The translations under genes were made by a program, and so were the position numbers. The notes under the pieces were generated by a model that saw nothing but the letters and a program-made list of their open reading frames with translations, was not told the DNA's origin and searched no databases. A DNA stretch of 64,000 bases from Bacteroides sp. (GTDB lineage Bacteria > Bacteroidota > Bacteroidia > Bacteroidales > Bacteroidaceae): contig DXLO01000004.1 in the NCBI GenBank assembly GCA_019414665.1, positions 41,742 through 105,741 on the forward strand, given 5' to 3'. Positions 34,832 through 43,217 of this stretch are shown piece after piece (position 1 is the first letter of the stretch; each line of letters starts with the position of its first letter).

Positions 34832-37800
34832 TTATTTTTTATCTTCCGTATCTTCTTTACTATTAAATGTAGAGGGAGTGGTGCCATAGAAATCGACAAA
34901 ATGCTTTCTGAAGGTGGGGATGTCATTATAACCAACCATTTCGGCTACCTCCTGAACATTGTATTTGCGGCTTCTCAGTAATTCGGCAGAACGTTTTAAC
35001 CGGACTCCTCTTACTAATTCTATGATAGTGAAATTAGTGAGTTGTTTTACTTTTCTGTAAAGGGTAGGTTGACTCATGTTCAGCATTTCGGCCAGTTTTT
35101 TCACATTGAATTCCGGGTTTTGCAGGTTCTCATTTACAATATTCAGAATTTGTGTGATGAACGGGTCTTCTATGATGATTGTTTCCGTATTCTCTTCTTG
35201 CGAGCCGTTGACGGTGATGGAAGGCATTAGTAGTTTGGTATAAATCCGTTTCAGTTCAGTCCGGCTTTTTATTAAACGTTTTACTTTAGTGCGGAGAATC
35301 TCCGGATTGAACGGCTTCAGAATATAGTCATCAGCTCCTAATTCTATTCCTTTCACTATATTTTCATCATCTGTCAAAGCTGTCAGCAGAATAATAGGGA
35401 TATGGCAAGTTTTTAGATCTTCTTTCAGGATACGGCAACATTCAAAACCGTTCATGACAGGCATCATGACATCCGTTATTACAAGATCCGGTATTTCTTT
35501 ACGTGCCATTCTTACTCCTTCTTCCCCATTTTCCGCCATAATAATATTATAGGTGGCAGAAAATAATACTCTCAGATAGAGGCGGATATCTGCATGGTCC
35601 TCAACAACCAGTAGTTTGTATTTGGTTTCGGGGTTGTCAATAGGTTTGGCGGTTATACTGTTTGCTATTTCCTGTTGTCTTTTATCCTCTGCAGTAATCA
35701 TTGCTTTATCTGAATCTTCCATTATTGTTTCGGGTTCGATGAAACATACGTTTTCATCATTGTTCAAATGTTGTTTACCTAGAGGGATATAAAGAACAAC
35801 TCGGGTTCCTTTGTTTTTTTCTTGAGTGATTTGGATATCGCCGTGGTGGGCTAGTATTGTCGTTTTCATAATTTCAATGCCTAATTCGGGATGTAGCCGG
35901 TTGCTTGGAGGATTGTAATTGTCCGATCCAAGGAAGATGACAGAGGACTCTTCTATCATTTCTTTCCCGTCATCCTCTATAGTAAAAAGGCAGAAATCTT
36001 TTCCGTTGATAGTACTGGTGTTTACAGTAAAGTGGATGGAACCGGAATACGAGATATGCCGGTAGGCATTGGATAATATATTGCTTAGAATAAAGATTAT
36101 CTTTTTCCGGTCAATCCATATTTCCGTATTTATTTTGTTGTCTTTGTCATAATGCAGGTTAATGGGACTGACGTTCAGTAGTTCGTGAGATGCACGGACT
36201 ACAGTGTCGGCTATCACGCTGGCAGGATAAGGGGCCACATTCAATTTAGGACTGTAACTTTCTTGCTGATGAATATTCAATAGCTGGTTACAAATGTCTT
36301 GCAGGCTGATTGAATTCCGATAGGCCATTTTTGCTTTTTGCAGGAATGATTCCGGGAAGGCCGTATTAGTAATCATTTCTTTTAACGGAGCGGTGATGAG
36401 TGATAACGGGGTGCGTAATTCCTGTGCCAGCATATATCTGATTTGGTCACGCAATTGATGGTTTTTCTCTTCTTCTTTTCTTATTTCCGTTTCTTCTTCC
36501 AGCTTTTCTTTCAGTTTCACTTCTTTGGCCTTGTAAACTTGCCGTTTCTGTAATTTCCGGTTAAAATACATCCATGTAAGCAAAGAAATAATGATAATAG
36601 CCAGGATGTATGCGGCGATGGCCCATCCGGTTGCAGCCCAATATCTATTTACATTGATAGATAACCGGGTTATTTGTTTATTTTCTTCCAACGGATAAGA
36701 CGAGCGTATTTCCAGTACATATTTCCCAGGAGGGATATTGCTGAGTTTTATATGATCGTCATAATTCGTATTCCATTTTTCTTCTGTGGGTAACAGGCGA
36801 TATTTCACTGTGTTGGGCGAGGTTCCGTATTTCAGATCACTTAAATAGAGAATCAGGTTGTTGTTATTGTAGTCTAAAGATAAATGTTCTATCAGGTACG
36901 CAGGTTTGTCCAGAATGACTTGTCCGTTTATTTTTTCTCCTATTTCTACTTTATTGTAATTAATATCTATATCGGAGATATGGAATTGGCAGTTACTTGA
37001 ACTTTCTTTTAAAGTGCGCGGTTCAAAATAGAGTAATCCTGTAGAGTTCGCCCATAGCAATTTCCCGTCATTCAGCCGACATACATCGTAATAACTTTCC
37101 GGTAATGCGTAGGTATATGATGCATTGTTCTTGTTATTCAATGTGATAAAACCAGCATTGCTTCCCAGCCAGGTATTTCCGTTCTTATCATCTATCATAC
37201 AGCTTATGTGTCCGTTAGGCAAGTCTTTTTGTAAGATCATGATAGAGGATATGGTTTTCTCTTTTCCGTCTATTTGGATAATTTTATCAGTGTATGAGAT
37301 AAGCAATTGGTTATAGTTGTTCAGATAAAGTGCCAATACTTTTCCGGGTGTCAGGTTTCTTGCCTTTTCATAACCACCGGTGAATTTTATTTGTTTTCCT
37401 TTACGGCTGGCACGGTGTATTCCTTTTTCAGTACCTAGCCACATGGTTCCATCTCCATCTTCACATATAGCGGTTATTTTTTTGAATTCTTTCGTATAAG
37501 GTTGTGCTGCTATGCATTCGTGTGTCTGATGGTTATAGACCATTATTCCTTTTTCGGTGGCAATCCATAAATGGTTTTGTGAGTTTAGATATAGTTTCAA
37601 GATAGAAGCAGTTACAGCAGAGTCTGCTGTTTCGGGGTTTAGTTGGTGAATCACCGTTTCACCGGTAGTAGGATTTACCCAAAGGATGTTTCCTTTGTCA
37701 TCGCCGAACCATAATCCTCCATTGCGATCTTTGTGCAGGCAATAATGATTATTCTTGTGACTTTTCTCCCATAAGGAAAAGTGCAGATTAGGAGAGATAT

Positions 37801-38971
37801 TATTTTCTGTACTTTTATATATGCCATCTTTTTCGGTGACCAGCCAGATGTATCCGTCGGCATCTTGTGCTATACTATTCACATATCTTATTTCATCGTT
37901 CAACGGGATACGGTTGATATCGTTTCCTTTGAGATTCAGTTTCAGCAATCCTCTGCCGAAAGTTCCTACCCAAAGCACATTGTTGGACTTGTCAAAATGA
38001 ATGTCGGTAATTCTGTTTTTGAGGATGGGGGCATAGTAAGAATCATGTTGGGTCAGATCTACAATGTGGAATGGCGACTGGAGGTAGTTGTCCGTTTCAA
38101 ATCTTATGGCTGACAGTGAACTCCATGTGGCTATAATGAATGTGGTCTTATCTATTTGGATAATATCGCGTATATCTTTTTGAATGAAGGATGACTGGCT
38201 GTTATCATTCAGTGTGCGTGATGTTTTAGTGTTTGTATTATAACAGATGATTCCTTCGGTTTGGTCACAAATCCACACATTATCATTATATATATGTATT
38301 TTTTCAATGTTGTCGGCTTTCACAATACCTAGATCGGTTCCATTTATATGCTCGCTACTTTTATCGGAAACGTTATAAAGCAAGATTTGATTCTCTGCTG
38401 TCAGTGCGCATAAAATATCTTCGTTATTATAAAGTCCTAGGACTTTTGTTTTTATATCTATAAGCGGTTGGGCAGTCAGTCTTATTTCATCTGCATTTTT
38501 CTCCATATTTAACTCTACTATGGCATTGGAGGTCAAGGCATATAATTTGTCTTGCAGTACACATATATCCTGTATATCTTGCAATACCTCAGGAGTAGGT
38601 GAGATAAGTGGCATATAGATTCCACGCATCTTGTCAAAACAGGCTATTTGGTTTAAATTGGCGATATGAGACCATAGCAGATTGTTTGATGTTTCATATA
38701 AATGAGTTAAGGCACGTGGCTCTTTATCAATCAGATTGTAATTATGAAAATGTATTCCGTCATAGCGACTTAGTCCAACATCGGTTCCTAACCATAAAAA
38801 GCCGGCTTTATCCTGATAAATTCCAGTCAATGTATTGTTGCTCAATCCGTTTTGTTTGGTAAGTAGTTGGATACCACACTGGCGGAAATAACTTTGCGCA
38901 TTAGTAGTTGATAGACAAAAACTACATAATAAGGTGATTATTAAAGATTTCATCATAATAAATTGTTTCAC
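34832..38971 (-). CDS. Hybrid two-component regulator with degenerate kinase core, beside the fimbrial locus
   Basis: 1379 residues. Order: signal peptide; Reg_prop propeller repeats (FLWLGTDVGLSRYDG, MWLGTEKGIHRAS, TWLGSNAGFITLNN); Y_Y_Y domain; membrane helix near 790 (WAIAAYILAIIIISLLTWMYF); coiled linker; HisKA-like; HATPase-like; receiver with Asp1167 (VITDVMMPVMNG) and Lys (LKPF); AraC-type HTH. The HisKA motif reads AQELRTPLS, with Gln850 in place of the phospho-accepting His. The ATPase keeps an N-box (SNILSNAYRH), but G1 (DDGKEM) and G2 (ELGIEIM) are eroded. It probably cannot autophosphorylate. The 3-kb neighbourhood suggests control of the fimbrial operons, which is inferred. Confidence 0.92.
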   Translation of the reverse strand: MKQFIMMKSLIITLLCSFCLSTTNAQSYFRQCGIQLLTKQNGLSNNTLTGIYQDKAGFLWLGTDVGLSRYDGIHFHNYNLIDKEPRALTHLYETSNNLLWSHIANLNQIACFDKMRGIYMPLISPTPEVLQDIQDICVLQDKLYALTSNAIVELNMEKNADEIRLTAQPLIDIKTKVLGLYNNEDILCALTAENQILLYNVSDKSSEHINGTDLGIVKADNIEKIHIYNDNVWICDQTEGIICYNTNTKTSRTLNDNSQSSFIQKDIRDIIQIDKTTFIIATWSSLSAIRFETDNYLQSPFHIVDLTQHDSYYAPILKNRITDIHFDKSNNVLWVGTFGRGLLKLNLKGNDINRIPLNDEIRYVNSIAQDADGYIWLVTEKDGIYKSTENNISPNLHFSLWEKSHKNNHYCLHKDRNGGLWFGDDKGNILWVNPTTGETVIHQLNPETADSAVTASILKLYLNSQNHLWIATEKGIMVYNHQTHECIAAQPYTKEFKKITAICEDGDGTMWLGTEKGIHRASRKGKQIKFTGGYEKARNLTPGKVLALYLNNYNQLLISYTDKIIQIDGKEKTISSIMILQKDLPNGHISCMIDDKNGNTWLGSNAGFITLNNKNNASYTYALPESYYDVCRLNDGKLLWANSTGLLYFEPRTLKESSSNCQFHISDIDINYNKVEIGEKINGQVILDKPAYLIEHLSLDYNNNNLILYLSDLKYGTSPNTVKYRLLPTEEKWNTNYDDHIKLSNIPPGKYVLEIRSSYPLEENKQITRLSINVNRYWAATGWAIAAYILAIIIISLLTWMYFNRKLQKRQVYKAKEVKLKEKLEEETEIRKEEEKNHQLRDQIRYMLAQELRTPLSLITAPLKEMITNTAFPESFLQKAKMAYRNSISLQDICNQLLNIHQQESYSPKLNVAPYPASVIADTVVRASHELLNVSPINLHYDKDNKINTEIWIDRKKIIFILSNILSNAYRHISYSGSIHFTVNTSTINGKDFCLFTIEDDGKEMIEESSVIFLGSDNYNPPSNRLHPELGIEIMKTTILAHHGDIQITQEKNKGTRVVLYIPLGKQHLNNDENVCFIEPETIMEDSDKAMITAEDKRQQEIANSITAKPIDNPETKYKLLVVEDHADIRLYLRVLFSATYNIIMAENGEEGVRMARKEIPDLVITDVMMPVMNGFECCRILKEDLKTCHIPIILLTALTDDENIVKGIELGADDYILKPFNPEILRTKVKRLIKSRTELKRIYTKLLMPSITVNGSQEENTETIIIEDPFITQILNIVNENLQNPEFNVKKLAEMLNMSQPTLYRKVKQLTNFTIIELVRGVRLKRSAELLRSRKYNVQEVAEMVGYNDIPTFRKHFVDFYGTTPSTFNSKEDTEDKK

Positions 38972-39047
38972 TTTTATTCCCCTGTAATCAGATTGGTCAC
39001 GTACAATCTGCTTGATATTATTCCTTAATCTATTTTAGGAATTCCTA

Positions 39048-39055
39048 CAAATATA
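39048..39055 (-). promoter_or_regulatory. Possible -7 box of the degenerate hybrid regulator
   Basis: TATATTTG on the minus strand, with GTTG 19 bp upstream as a weak -33. The leader would be about 70 nt. The gap 38972-39305 otherwise contains only the stem-loop at 39209-39263. Confidence 0.4.
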
Positions 39056-39208
39056 GCAAACTATATTTTCATAACCAACTAAAAGTCATAGGAATATATT
39101 CTGTTTTTAGTATCAACAGGTTCGGTGAAAAGAAAGGATAGTAGGTATTCCGTTCACACAGTTTTGTCTTGTCTTGATTATTAGACGATTGTATTTGAAT
39201 GAAATACA

Positions 39209-39263
39209 CCCCTTGTCTCTTGCTATTTTATTAAGGTATGTATACCAAGCTAGAAACAAGGGG
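39209..39263 (-). terminator. Large stem-loop after the small lipoprotein gene
   Basis: CCCCTTGT and ACAAGGGG begin an approximately 16-bp arm pair with two mismatches. The loop contains a second dyad, GGTATGTATACC. It lies about 43 bp past the stop of the minus-strand lipoprotein gene. Confidence 0.5.
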
Positions 39264-39305
39264 GGAATGATGGTATATATTATAAAGTGATTATTGTATT
39301 ATATA

Positions 39306-39911
39306 TCATAAATTGTAGGAAAATGCAGCATCATGGTTTCGGGGATTATAGTTGCCATTTATAGTGACAGGAATCTGCATATATTTGATTCCATTATCTA
39401 TTACTTTCATATAAATATAGCTTTGGGATTCGAATTTATAATTTTTTGTGGCATTATCGGTAGCCAGGCTGAAACCTTTAAGATACCATTTAATCAAAGA
39501 AGAAGAACATTCCGCCTGATATCCGCCATAGTAGAGGCTTCCGTCATTGTAACAGTTCATATTTAACTGGATAGTGAAAGCATATTTATGATCTATTGTT
39601 TGCTTCATTACAATTCTAAGCCATGTTTGTTCTCCTTTGGTGGCAGTTTGAATATCAAGTTCTTCTTGAGCATCAGTATGTTTTCGTAGGACAGATAGAA
39701 TATGGTCGGCTTCAGAAAGGCTGATAGCCGGTAACTCACTTAATTTTAACTTGTCAGAATTGTTTTCCTCGTATGTAACGCTTCTGGCTCCATACGTTTT
39801 TTCCAGGAGATACGTTGAAACTGAGTTTTCAACGGGGTCATTACCATCTGCAGAGCAGGATGCCAAACTCATCATGACGAGCATGGCAATTATTAAATGC
39901 ATTGCCTTCAT
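39306..39911 (-). CDS. Small lipoprotein of unknown function
   Basis: 201 residues with an SPII signal (lipobox LASC). The mature part is rich in Asn, Tyr and Ser and predicted mostly beta, with a helical region near residues 60-95 (ISLSEADHILSVLRKHTDAQEEL). I recognise no family. It has its own well-formed promoter and sits between the hybrid regulator and the divergent fimbrial operon. The direct-repeat motif at 40019-40055 lies just upstream of that promoter, so it may be co-regulated with fimbriae. Confidence 0.75.
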   Translation of the reverse strand: MKAMHLIIAMLVMMSLASCSADGNDPVENSVSTYLLEKTYGARSVTYEENNSDKLKLSELPAISLSEADHILSVLRKHTDAQEELDIQTATKGEQTWLRIVMKQTIDHKYAFTIQLNMNCYNDGSLYYGGYQAECSSSLIKWYLKGFSLATDNATKNYKFESQSYIYMKVIDNGIKYMQIPVTINGNYNPRNHDAAFSYNL

Positions 39912-39974
39912 AGAACTATAATTTTTTATTGTTTTTTTTGATTATGTGAATGATTGACCCATTATCATCCGATA

Positions 39975-40005
39975 CAAAAGTAGGTATTCTTTTCATGTAT
40001 CCAAA
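39975..40005 (-). promoter_or_regulatory. Promoter of the small lipoprotein gene
   Basis: On the minus strand TTTG, exactly 19 bp, TACTTTTG. This is a complete Bacteroides consensus, with a leader of about 57 nt. Confidence 0.6.
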
Positions 40006-40018
40006 TTATTTTCAAGCT

Positions 40019-40055
40019 TTTTTGATGAAAACACCCTCTTTTTGATGAAAATACC
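40019..40055 (+). promoter_or_regulatory. Direct-repeat operator candidate, two copies
   Basis: TTTTTGATGAAAACACC at 40019-40035 and TTTTTGATGAAAATACC at 40039-40055 differ at one base and start 20 bp apart. Two direct half-sites about two helical turns apart fit AraC-type binding. They lie 14 bp upstream of the lipoprotein gene's -33 box. Confidence 0.5.
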
Positions 40056-40197
40056 TGCTATGTTGGAAAGAAGGAGTTGTTTGGCTATATAAGGGGGCGT
40101 TTTTATCATGATGAAAGGATTTTCATTTATGGATGGAGAAAACTCCGTTGGTGTTCCATTTGATAGTTGAAATGTTTCTCATTGAATGGATGTTCTG

Positions 40198-40259
40198 TTT
40201 TTGACGGAAATAGGAACTAAGATTGTTTTTTGTTCATTCTGTATTTTGCCGAAACCACC
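40198..40259 (+). promoter_or_regulatory. Further copies of the same motif upstream of the first fimbrial operon
   Basis: TTTTTGACGGAAATAGG at 40198-40214 and ATTTTGCCGAAACCACC at 40243-40259 are 45 bp apart, about two repeat steps. The second is 14/17 identical to the copy at 43106 upstream of the fimbrillin gene, and it stands 47 bp before the -7 box. Confidence 0.4.
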
Positions 40260-40306
40260 TCTTAATAAAGATTAATTTGCCAATATCCTGTTAAAAGAAT
40301 AGCCTC

Positions 40307-40314
40307 TACCTTTG
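40307..40314 (+). promoter_or_regulatory. -7 box of the DUF3575-DUF3868 operon
   Basis: TACCTTTG, identical to the -7 box proposed for the fimbrillin gene. No canonical -33, which suits an activator-dependent promoter. Confidence 0.45.
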
Positions 40315-40350
40315 TGATGTAAAAAATAACTTAGCTAGAGAGAATTGAAT

Positions 40351-40920
40351 ATGGTAATACGAAGATTTTTATTTTCATGGGTGTGTCTGCTGGCTTCTTC
40401 CTTATTTATGTATGGACAGGTGGCTGTTAAGACTAATGTGGCGATAGATGCCGTCGCCATACCAAACTTAGGAGTGGAAGTAGGGTTGAGCAAGAAGCTT
40501 ACAGTGGATATTCCGTTTTATTATAATCCTTGGAAATACAGCGATAATAAAATGTTGAAACTGGTGATGGTACAGCCCGAGTTGCGTTATTGGCTTTGTG
40601 ATAAGTTCAATGGTCATTTTTTCGGTTTCCATTTAATGGGAGGAGCATACAATACTACCGGTATTGATTTGCCGTTTTCTCCTTTCGATGATTTGAAAGA
40701 CTTCCGTTATAAGGGACATTTTTATGGCGGCGGTGTCAGTTACGGTTATCAGTTTGTGCTGGGACGCCATTGGAATCTGGGCGCCACCATCGGTTTGGGT
40801 TATGCTTATGTGCGTTATAAGAAATATGAGTGTGAAGAATGTGGAGATATGTTGGAGAAATCCAACAAGAATTATTGGGGTCCTACTAAGGCTGCTCTGA
40901 ATCTTATTTATATATTCTAA
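40351..40920 (+). CDS. DUF3575 family outer-membrane-associated protein of the fimbrial locus
   Basis: 189 residues from ATG 40351. A TTG six bases upstream could add two residues but is less likely. A signal peptide (FLFSWVCLLASSLFMYGQ) precedes a predicted beta-barrel-like chain (VAVKTNVAIDAVAIPNLGVEVGL, YGYQFVLGRHWNLGATIGLGYAYVRY) ending in a terminal aromatic strand (LIYIF). DUF3575 proteins accompany Mfa/FimA fimbrial genes in Bacteroides, where they probably help outer-membrane assembly. The next gene follows 12 bp later. Confidence 0.85.
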   Translation: MVIRRFLFSWVCLLASSLFMYGQVAVKTNVAIDAVAIPNLGVEVGLSKKLTVDIPFYYNPWKYSDNKMLKLVMVQPELRYWLCDKFNGHFFGFHLMGGAYNTTGIDLPFSPFDDLKDFRYKGHFYGGGVSYGYQFVLGRHWNLGATIGLGYAYVRYKKYECEECGDMLEKSNKNYWGPTKAALNLIYIF

Positions 40921-40932
40921 AAATTACGGATT

Positions 40933-42393
40933 ATGAAACTTATATGTTATATACTTCTTATATTATTGATACCGGCTATTCCGGTAGGTGCACAGACATT
41001 ATCAGGTGGTCAGGTACAAGTCAGCAATCAGTCAATCCTGATTAGTGATAATGGACAGGTGATGATAGGAATGGATATCACGTTGCCGGCTGCAATGGAG
41101 CTTTCTTCCAACTGTGTGGCAACTCTGACTCCGGTTTTGAAGACACAGGATAACAGTTATAACAGGATTTTGCCTGCTATTTGGGTATATGGGCGTATCC
41201 GTTCCATCGTGCAACAGCGTGAACGCAGTATTCCGTCGGATGCATATACCATTCTTCGTCGTAAGAATGGAACGGAACAGACTGTAAATTATTCAGCCCG
41301 TATTCCATACGAGAAATGGATGAATGGTGCAGAACTGGAACTGCAGGCTGCTATACGTGGCTGTGCCGATTGTCAGAAAGAAGAAAACAGTGCCTTTATA
41401 ACTCGTGCCAATTTGGAACGCTATGTGGTAAAACCTGTCGTGGCATTCGTTTCTCCTGCTGTCGAGGCTGTGAAGAATCGTGCCGAGGAAGGACGTGCTT
41501 ATTTGGATTTTCCGGTAAATCAGATGAATATTTATCCTGATTATCGTCGTAATCCATCCGAACTGGCTGCTATCAAACATACGGTGGATGTAGTGAAAAA
41601 TGATGTCAATACTACCATTACTGAAATAGCTATTGTGGGTTATGCTTCTCCTGAGGGCAGATATGCGGCCAATGCGCGTTTGGCTCAGGGGCGTGCTGAG
41701 GCATTGAAGAGTTATGTAATGAATGAGTATGGCTTTAAAGCGGATTTGTTCAAGGTGAATTCTGTACCCGAGGACTGGGCCGGACTGCGTGCGTATGTGG
41801 CTAAGAATGATTTACCGCTGAAAGAAGAGATTTTGTCCATAATAGATAAGAATGAGAGCGATTTTGACGTGAAGGAGGAACGCATTAAGGCCTTGGATGG
41901 TGGAAAGGTATATGCCGCATTACTACAGGATTGTTATCCGGCTTTGCGTCACTCTGATTACACTGTACGTTATGTAGTTCGCGGATTTGATGTGGAAGAG
42001 GCAAAACAGATTATAAAGCTCCGTCCCCAGCAGTTGAGCTTGCAGGAAATGTTTCTGGTTGCCCAAACATACGAAAAGGGGAGTGACGAGTTTAACGAAG
42101 TGTTCGATGTGGCAGTGCGCATGTTTCCTGATGACCCAACAGCGAATATAAACGCTGCCGCTATCGAACTCCAACGGGGTGACTTGCAACAGGCGGTACG
42201 TTATTTGGACAAGGCCGATGCACAGGCGAGTGCGACGCTGAACAACAGAGGCGTACTGAAACTGTTGCAAGGGGACCTCGACTCTGCTGAGAATTATTTC
42301 AAACAGGCACAGGCCAAGGATTCCGTCGAAGCCGGAGCCAATTTGGAAGAAGTGACCAATAAACGTAAGGATGAAGCAATCTTTGTAAAATAA
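40933..42393 (+). CDS. DUF3868 / OmpA-like protein with C-terminal repeats
   Basis: 486 residues with signal peptide (ILLILLIPAIPVGAQ). The N-terminal half is the DUF3868 beta domain. About residues 190-290 form an OmpA-type peptidoglycan-binding fold (TEIAIVGYASPEGRYAANARLAQGRAEAL). The C-terminal 110 residues look like TPR helices (NINAAAIELQRGDLQQAVRYLDKADAQ, NNRGVLKLLQGDLDSAENYFKQAQ). Such proteins sit in Mfa-type fimbrial loci and may tie the export or anchoring machinery to the wall. It is the second gene of a two-gene operon closed by the 42461 terminator. Confidence 0.85.
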   Translation: MKLICYILLILLIPAIPVGAQTLSGGQVQVSNQSILISDNGQVMIGMDITLPAAMELSSNCVATLTPVLKTQDNSYNRILPAIWVYGRIRSIVQQRERSIPSDAYTILRRKNGTEQTVNYSARIPYEKWMNGAELELQAAIRGCADCQKEENSAFITRANLERYVVKPVVAFVSPAVEAVKNRAEEGRAYLDFPVNQMNIYPDYRRNPSELAAIKHTVDVVKNDVNTTITEIAIVGYASPEGRYAANARLAQGRAEALKSYVMNEYGFKADLFKVNSVPEDWAGLRAYVAKNDLPLKEEILSIIDKNESDFDVKEERIKALDGGKVYAALLQDCYPALRHSDYTVRYVVRGFDVEEAKQIIKLRPQQLSLQEMFLVAQTYEKGSDEFNEVFDVAVRMFPDDPTANINAAAIELQRGDLQQAVRYLDKADAQASATLNNRGVLKLLQGDLDSAENYFKQAQAKDSVEAGANLEEVTNKRKDEAIFVK

Positions 42394-42460
42394 GACATAT
42401 AGACAAACAGTACAATAAAAGATGTTAGAAGAAACTTGTTCTTTGCGAAAAGCGCAAGGT

Positions 42461-42495
42461 AAAATCCGGGGTAGTGGAGTCTATTCCCGGATTTT
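42461..42495 (+). terminator. Terminator of the DUF3575-DUF3868 operon
   Basis: AAAATCCGGG and CCCGGATTTT with a 15-nt loop. Confidence 0.8.
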
Positions 42496-42608
42496 GAATT
42501 AAAGTTCAGCGCATTAGTGTCCTCACAGTGTTTTTAAGTTGAATTTTACATAATCTGTCGGTTGGGGGCTTTATGGAATATGTCGGAAGTCGAAGTTCCG
42601 GCAGTGGC

Positions 42609-42696
42609 AAAAAAGATCAAGACGTTTTTTAAAAAGCTCGCCATCTTTTTAAAAAAGCTCGCCGTCTTTTTTGAAAACGACTTGATCTTTTTAAGA
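42609..42696. repeat. Four-unit 22-bp tandem repeat array (A-tract/T-tract type)
   Basis: Units start at 42609, 42631, 42653 and 42675, each 22 bp. Units 2 and 3 share AAAAGCTCGCC and TCTTTTT. Unit 1 (AAAAAGATCAAG) is the inverse complement of unit 4 (CTTGATCTTTTT), so the whole array can fold on itself. It lies 113 bp after the operon terminator. The rest of the 824-bp gap (42394-43217) holds the dyad at 42729-42780, the operator copies at 43084-43122 and the fimbrillin promoter. Confidence 0.75.
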
Positions 42697-42728
42697 AATA
42701 CCCTTGTCTTTGAACATGTAGTATTTAT

Positions 42729-42780
42729 ATACGTACGCATAAGCCTATATAATTGTATAGGTCTATGGATATGTACGTAT
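42729..42780. other. Extended dyad in the fimbrillin upstream region
   Basis: ATACGTAC and GTACGTAT flank an inner pair CCTATA/TATAGG. The whole could form a cruciform or RNA stem-loop. Confidence 0.45.
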
Positions 42781-43083
42781 GTGAAGGAATGTGTACTTCT
42801 TGATGAGAGAAACACTTGCTCACTACATTTTTATGTTTTTACGGGTGATTCCCACTTTAGATTTGGCTTCCGCATATGTTGATGAGGGCGGCTTTTATGG
42901 AGGGATATTTTGCTGAAATGCCACACTGTCCGATCTGTTTGATGTAGTGAAAAAAAAGTACATGTTATCCTTGTTTTTTTTCTCTTCTTTTTTAATGGAA
43001 AAATGTAAGAGGTGATTCTTTCAACGTGTAGGGTATTTTATTCACGTATGATGGAAATGCCCTGTAAAAGACGATATAAAGTC

Positions 43084-43122
43084 ATTTTGTCAAAGATACC
43101 AATCTATTTTGTCGAAAATACC
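43084..43122 (+). promoter_or_regulatory. Direct-repeat operator candidate upstream of the fimbrillin gene
   Basis: ATTTTGTCAAAGATACC (43084-43100) and ATTTTGTCGAAAATACC (43106-43122), 22 bp apart, same orientation. The second abuts the expected -33 region of the promoter at 43149. They match the copies near 40.0-40.3 kb. Confidence 0.5.
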
Positions 43123-43148
43123 GATTAAGGTTTATACGATTAACCACT

Positions 43149-43156
43149 TACCTTTG
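43149..43156 (+). promoter_or_regulatory. -7 box of the fimbrillin operon
   Basis: TACCTTTG matches TAnnTTTG about 62 bp before ATG 43218. Confidence 0.5.
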
Positions 43157-43217
43157 CTGTGTTGACAAACAAGAATGGAAATTACAAAAATAGTTTATAA
43201 TTTAAAAACTTAGGATT

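Noticed and set aside
40345..40350. TTG at 40345 as start of the DUF3575 gene
   Set aside because: The ATG six bases downstream gives an equally good signal peptide and is the more usual start.
6606..42696. The three 22-bp arrays as CRISPR arrays
   Set aside because: Units follow each other with no spacers, differ within each array, and no cas gene is present in the window.
43021..43217. Invertible (phase-variable) promoter upstream of fimbrillin
   Set aside because: No pair of long inverted repeats flanks the promoter, and no invertase gene is nearby.
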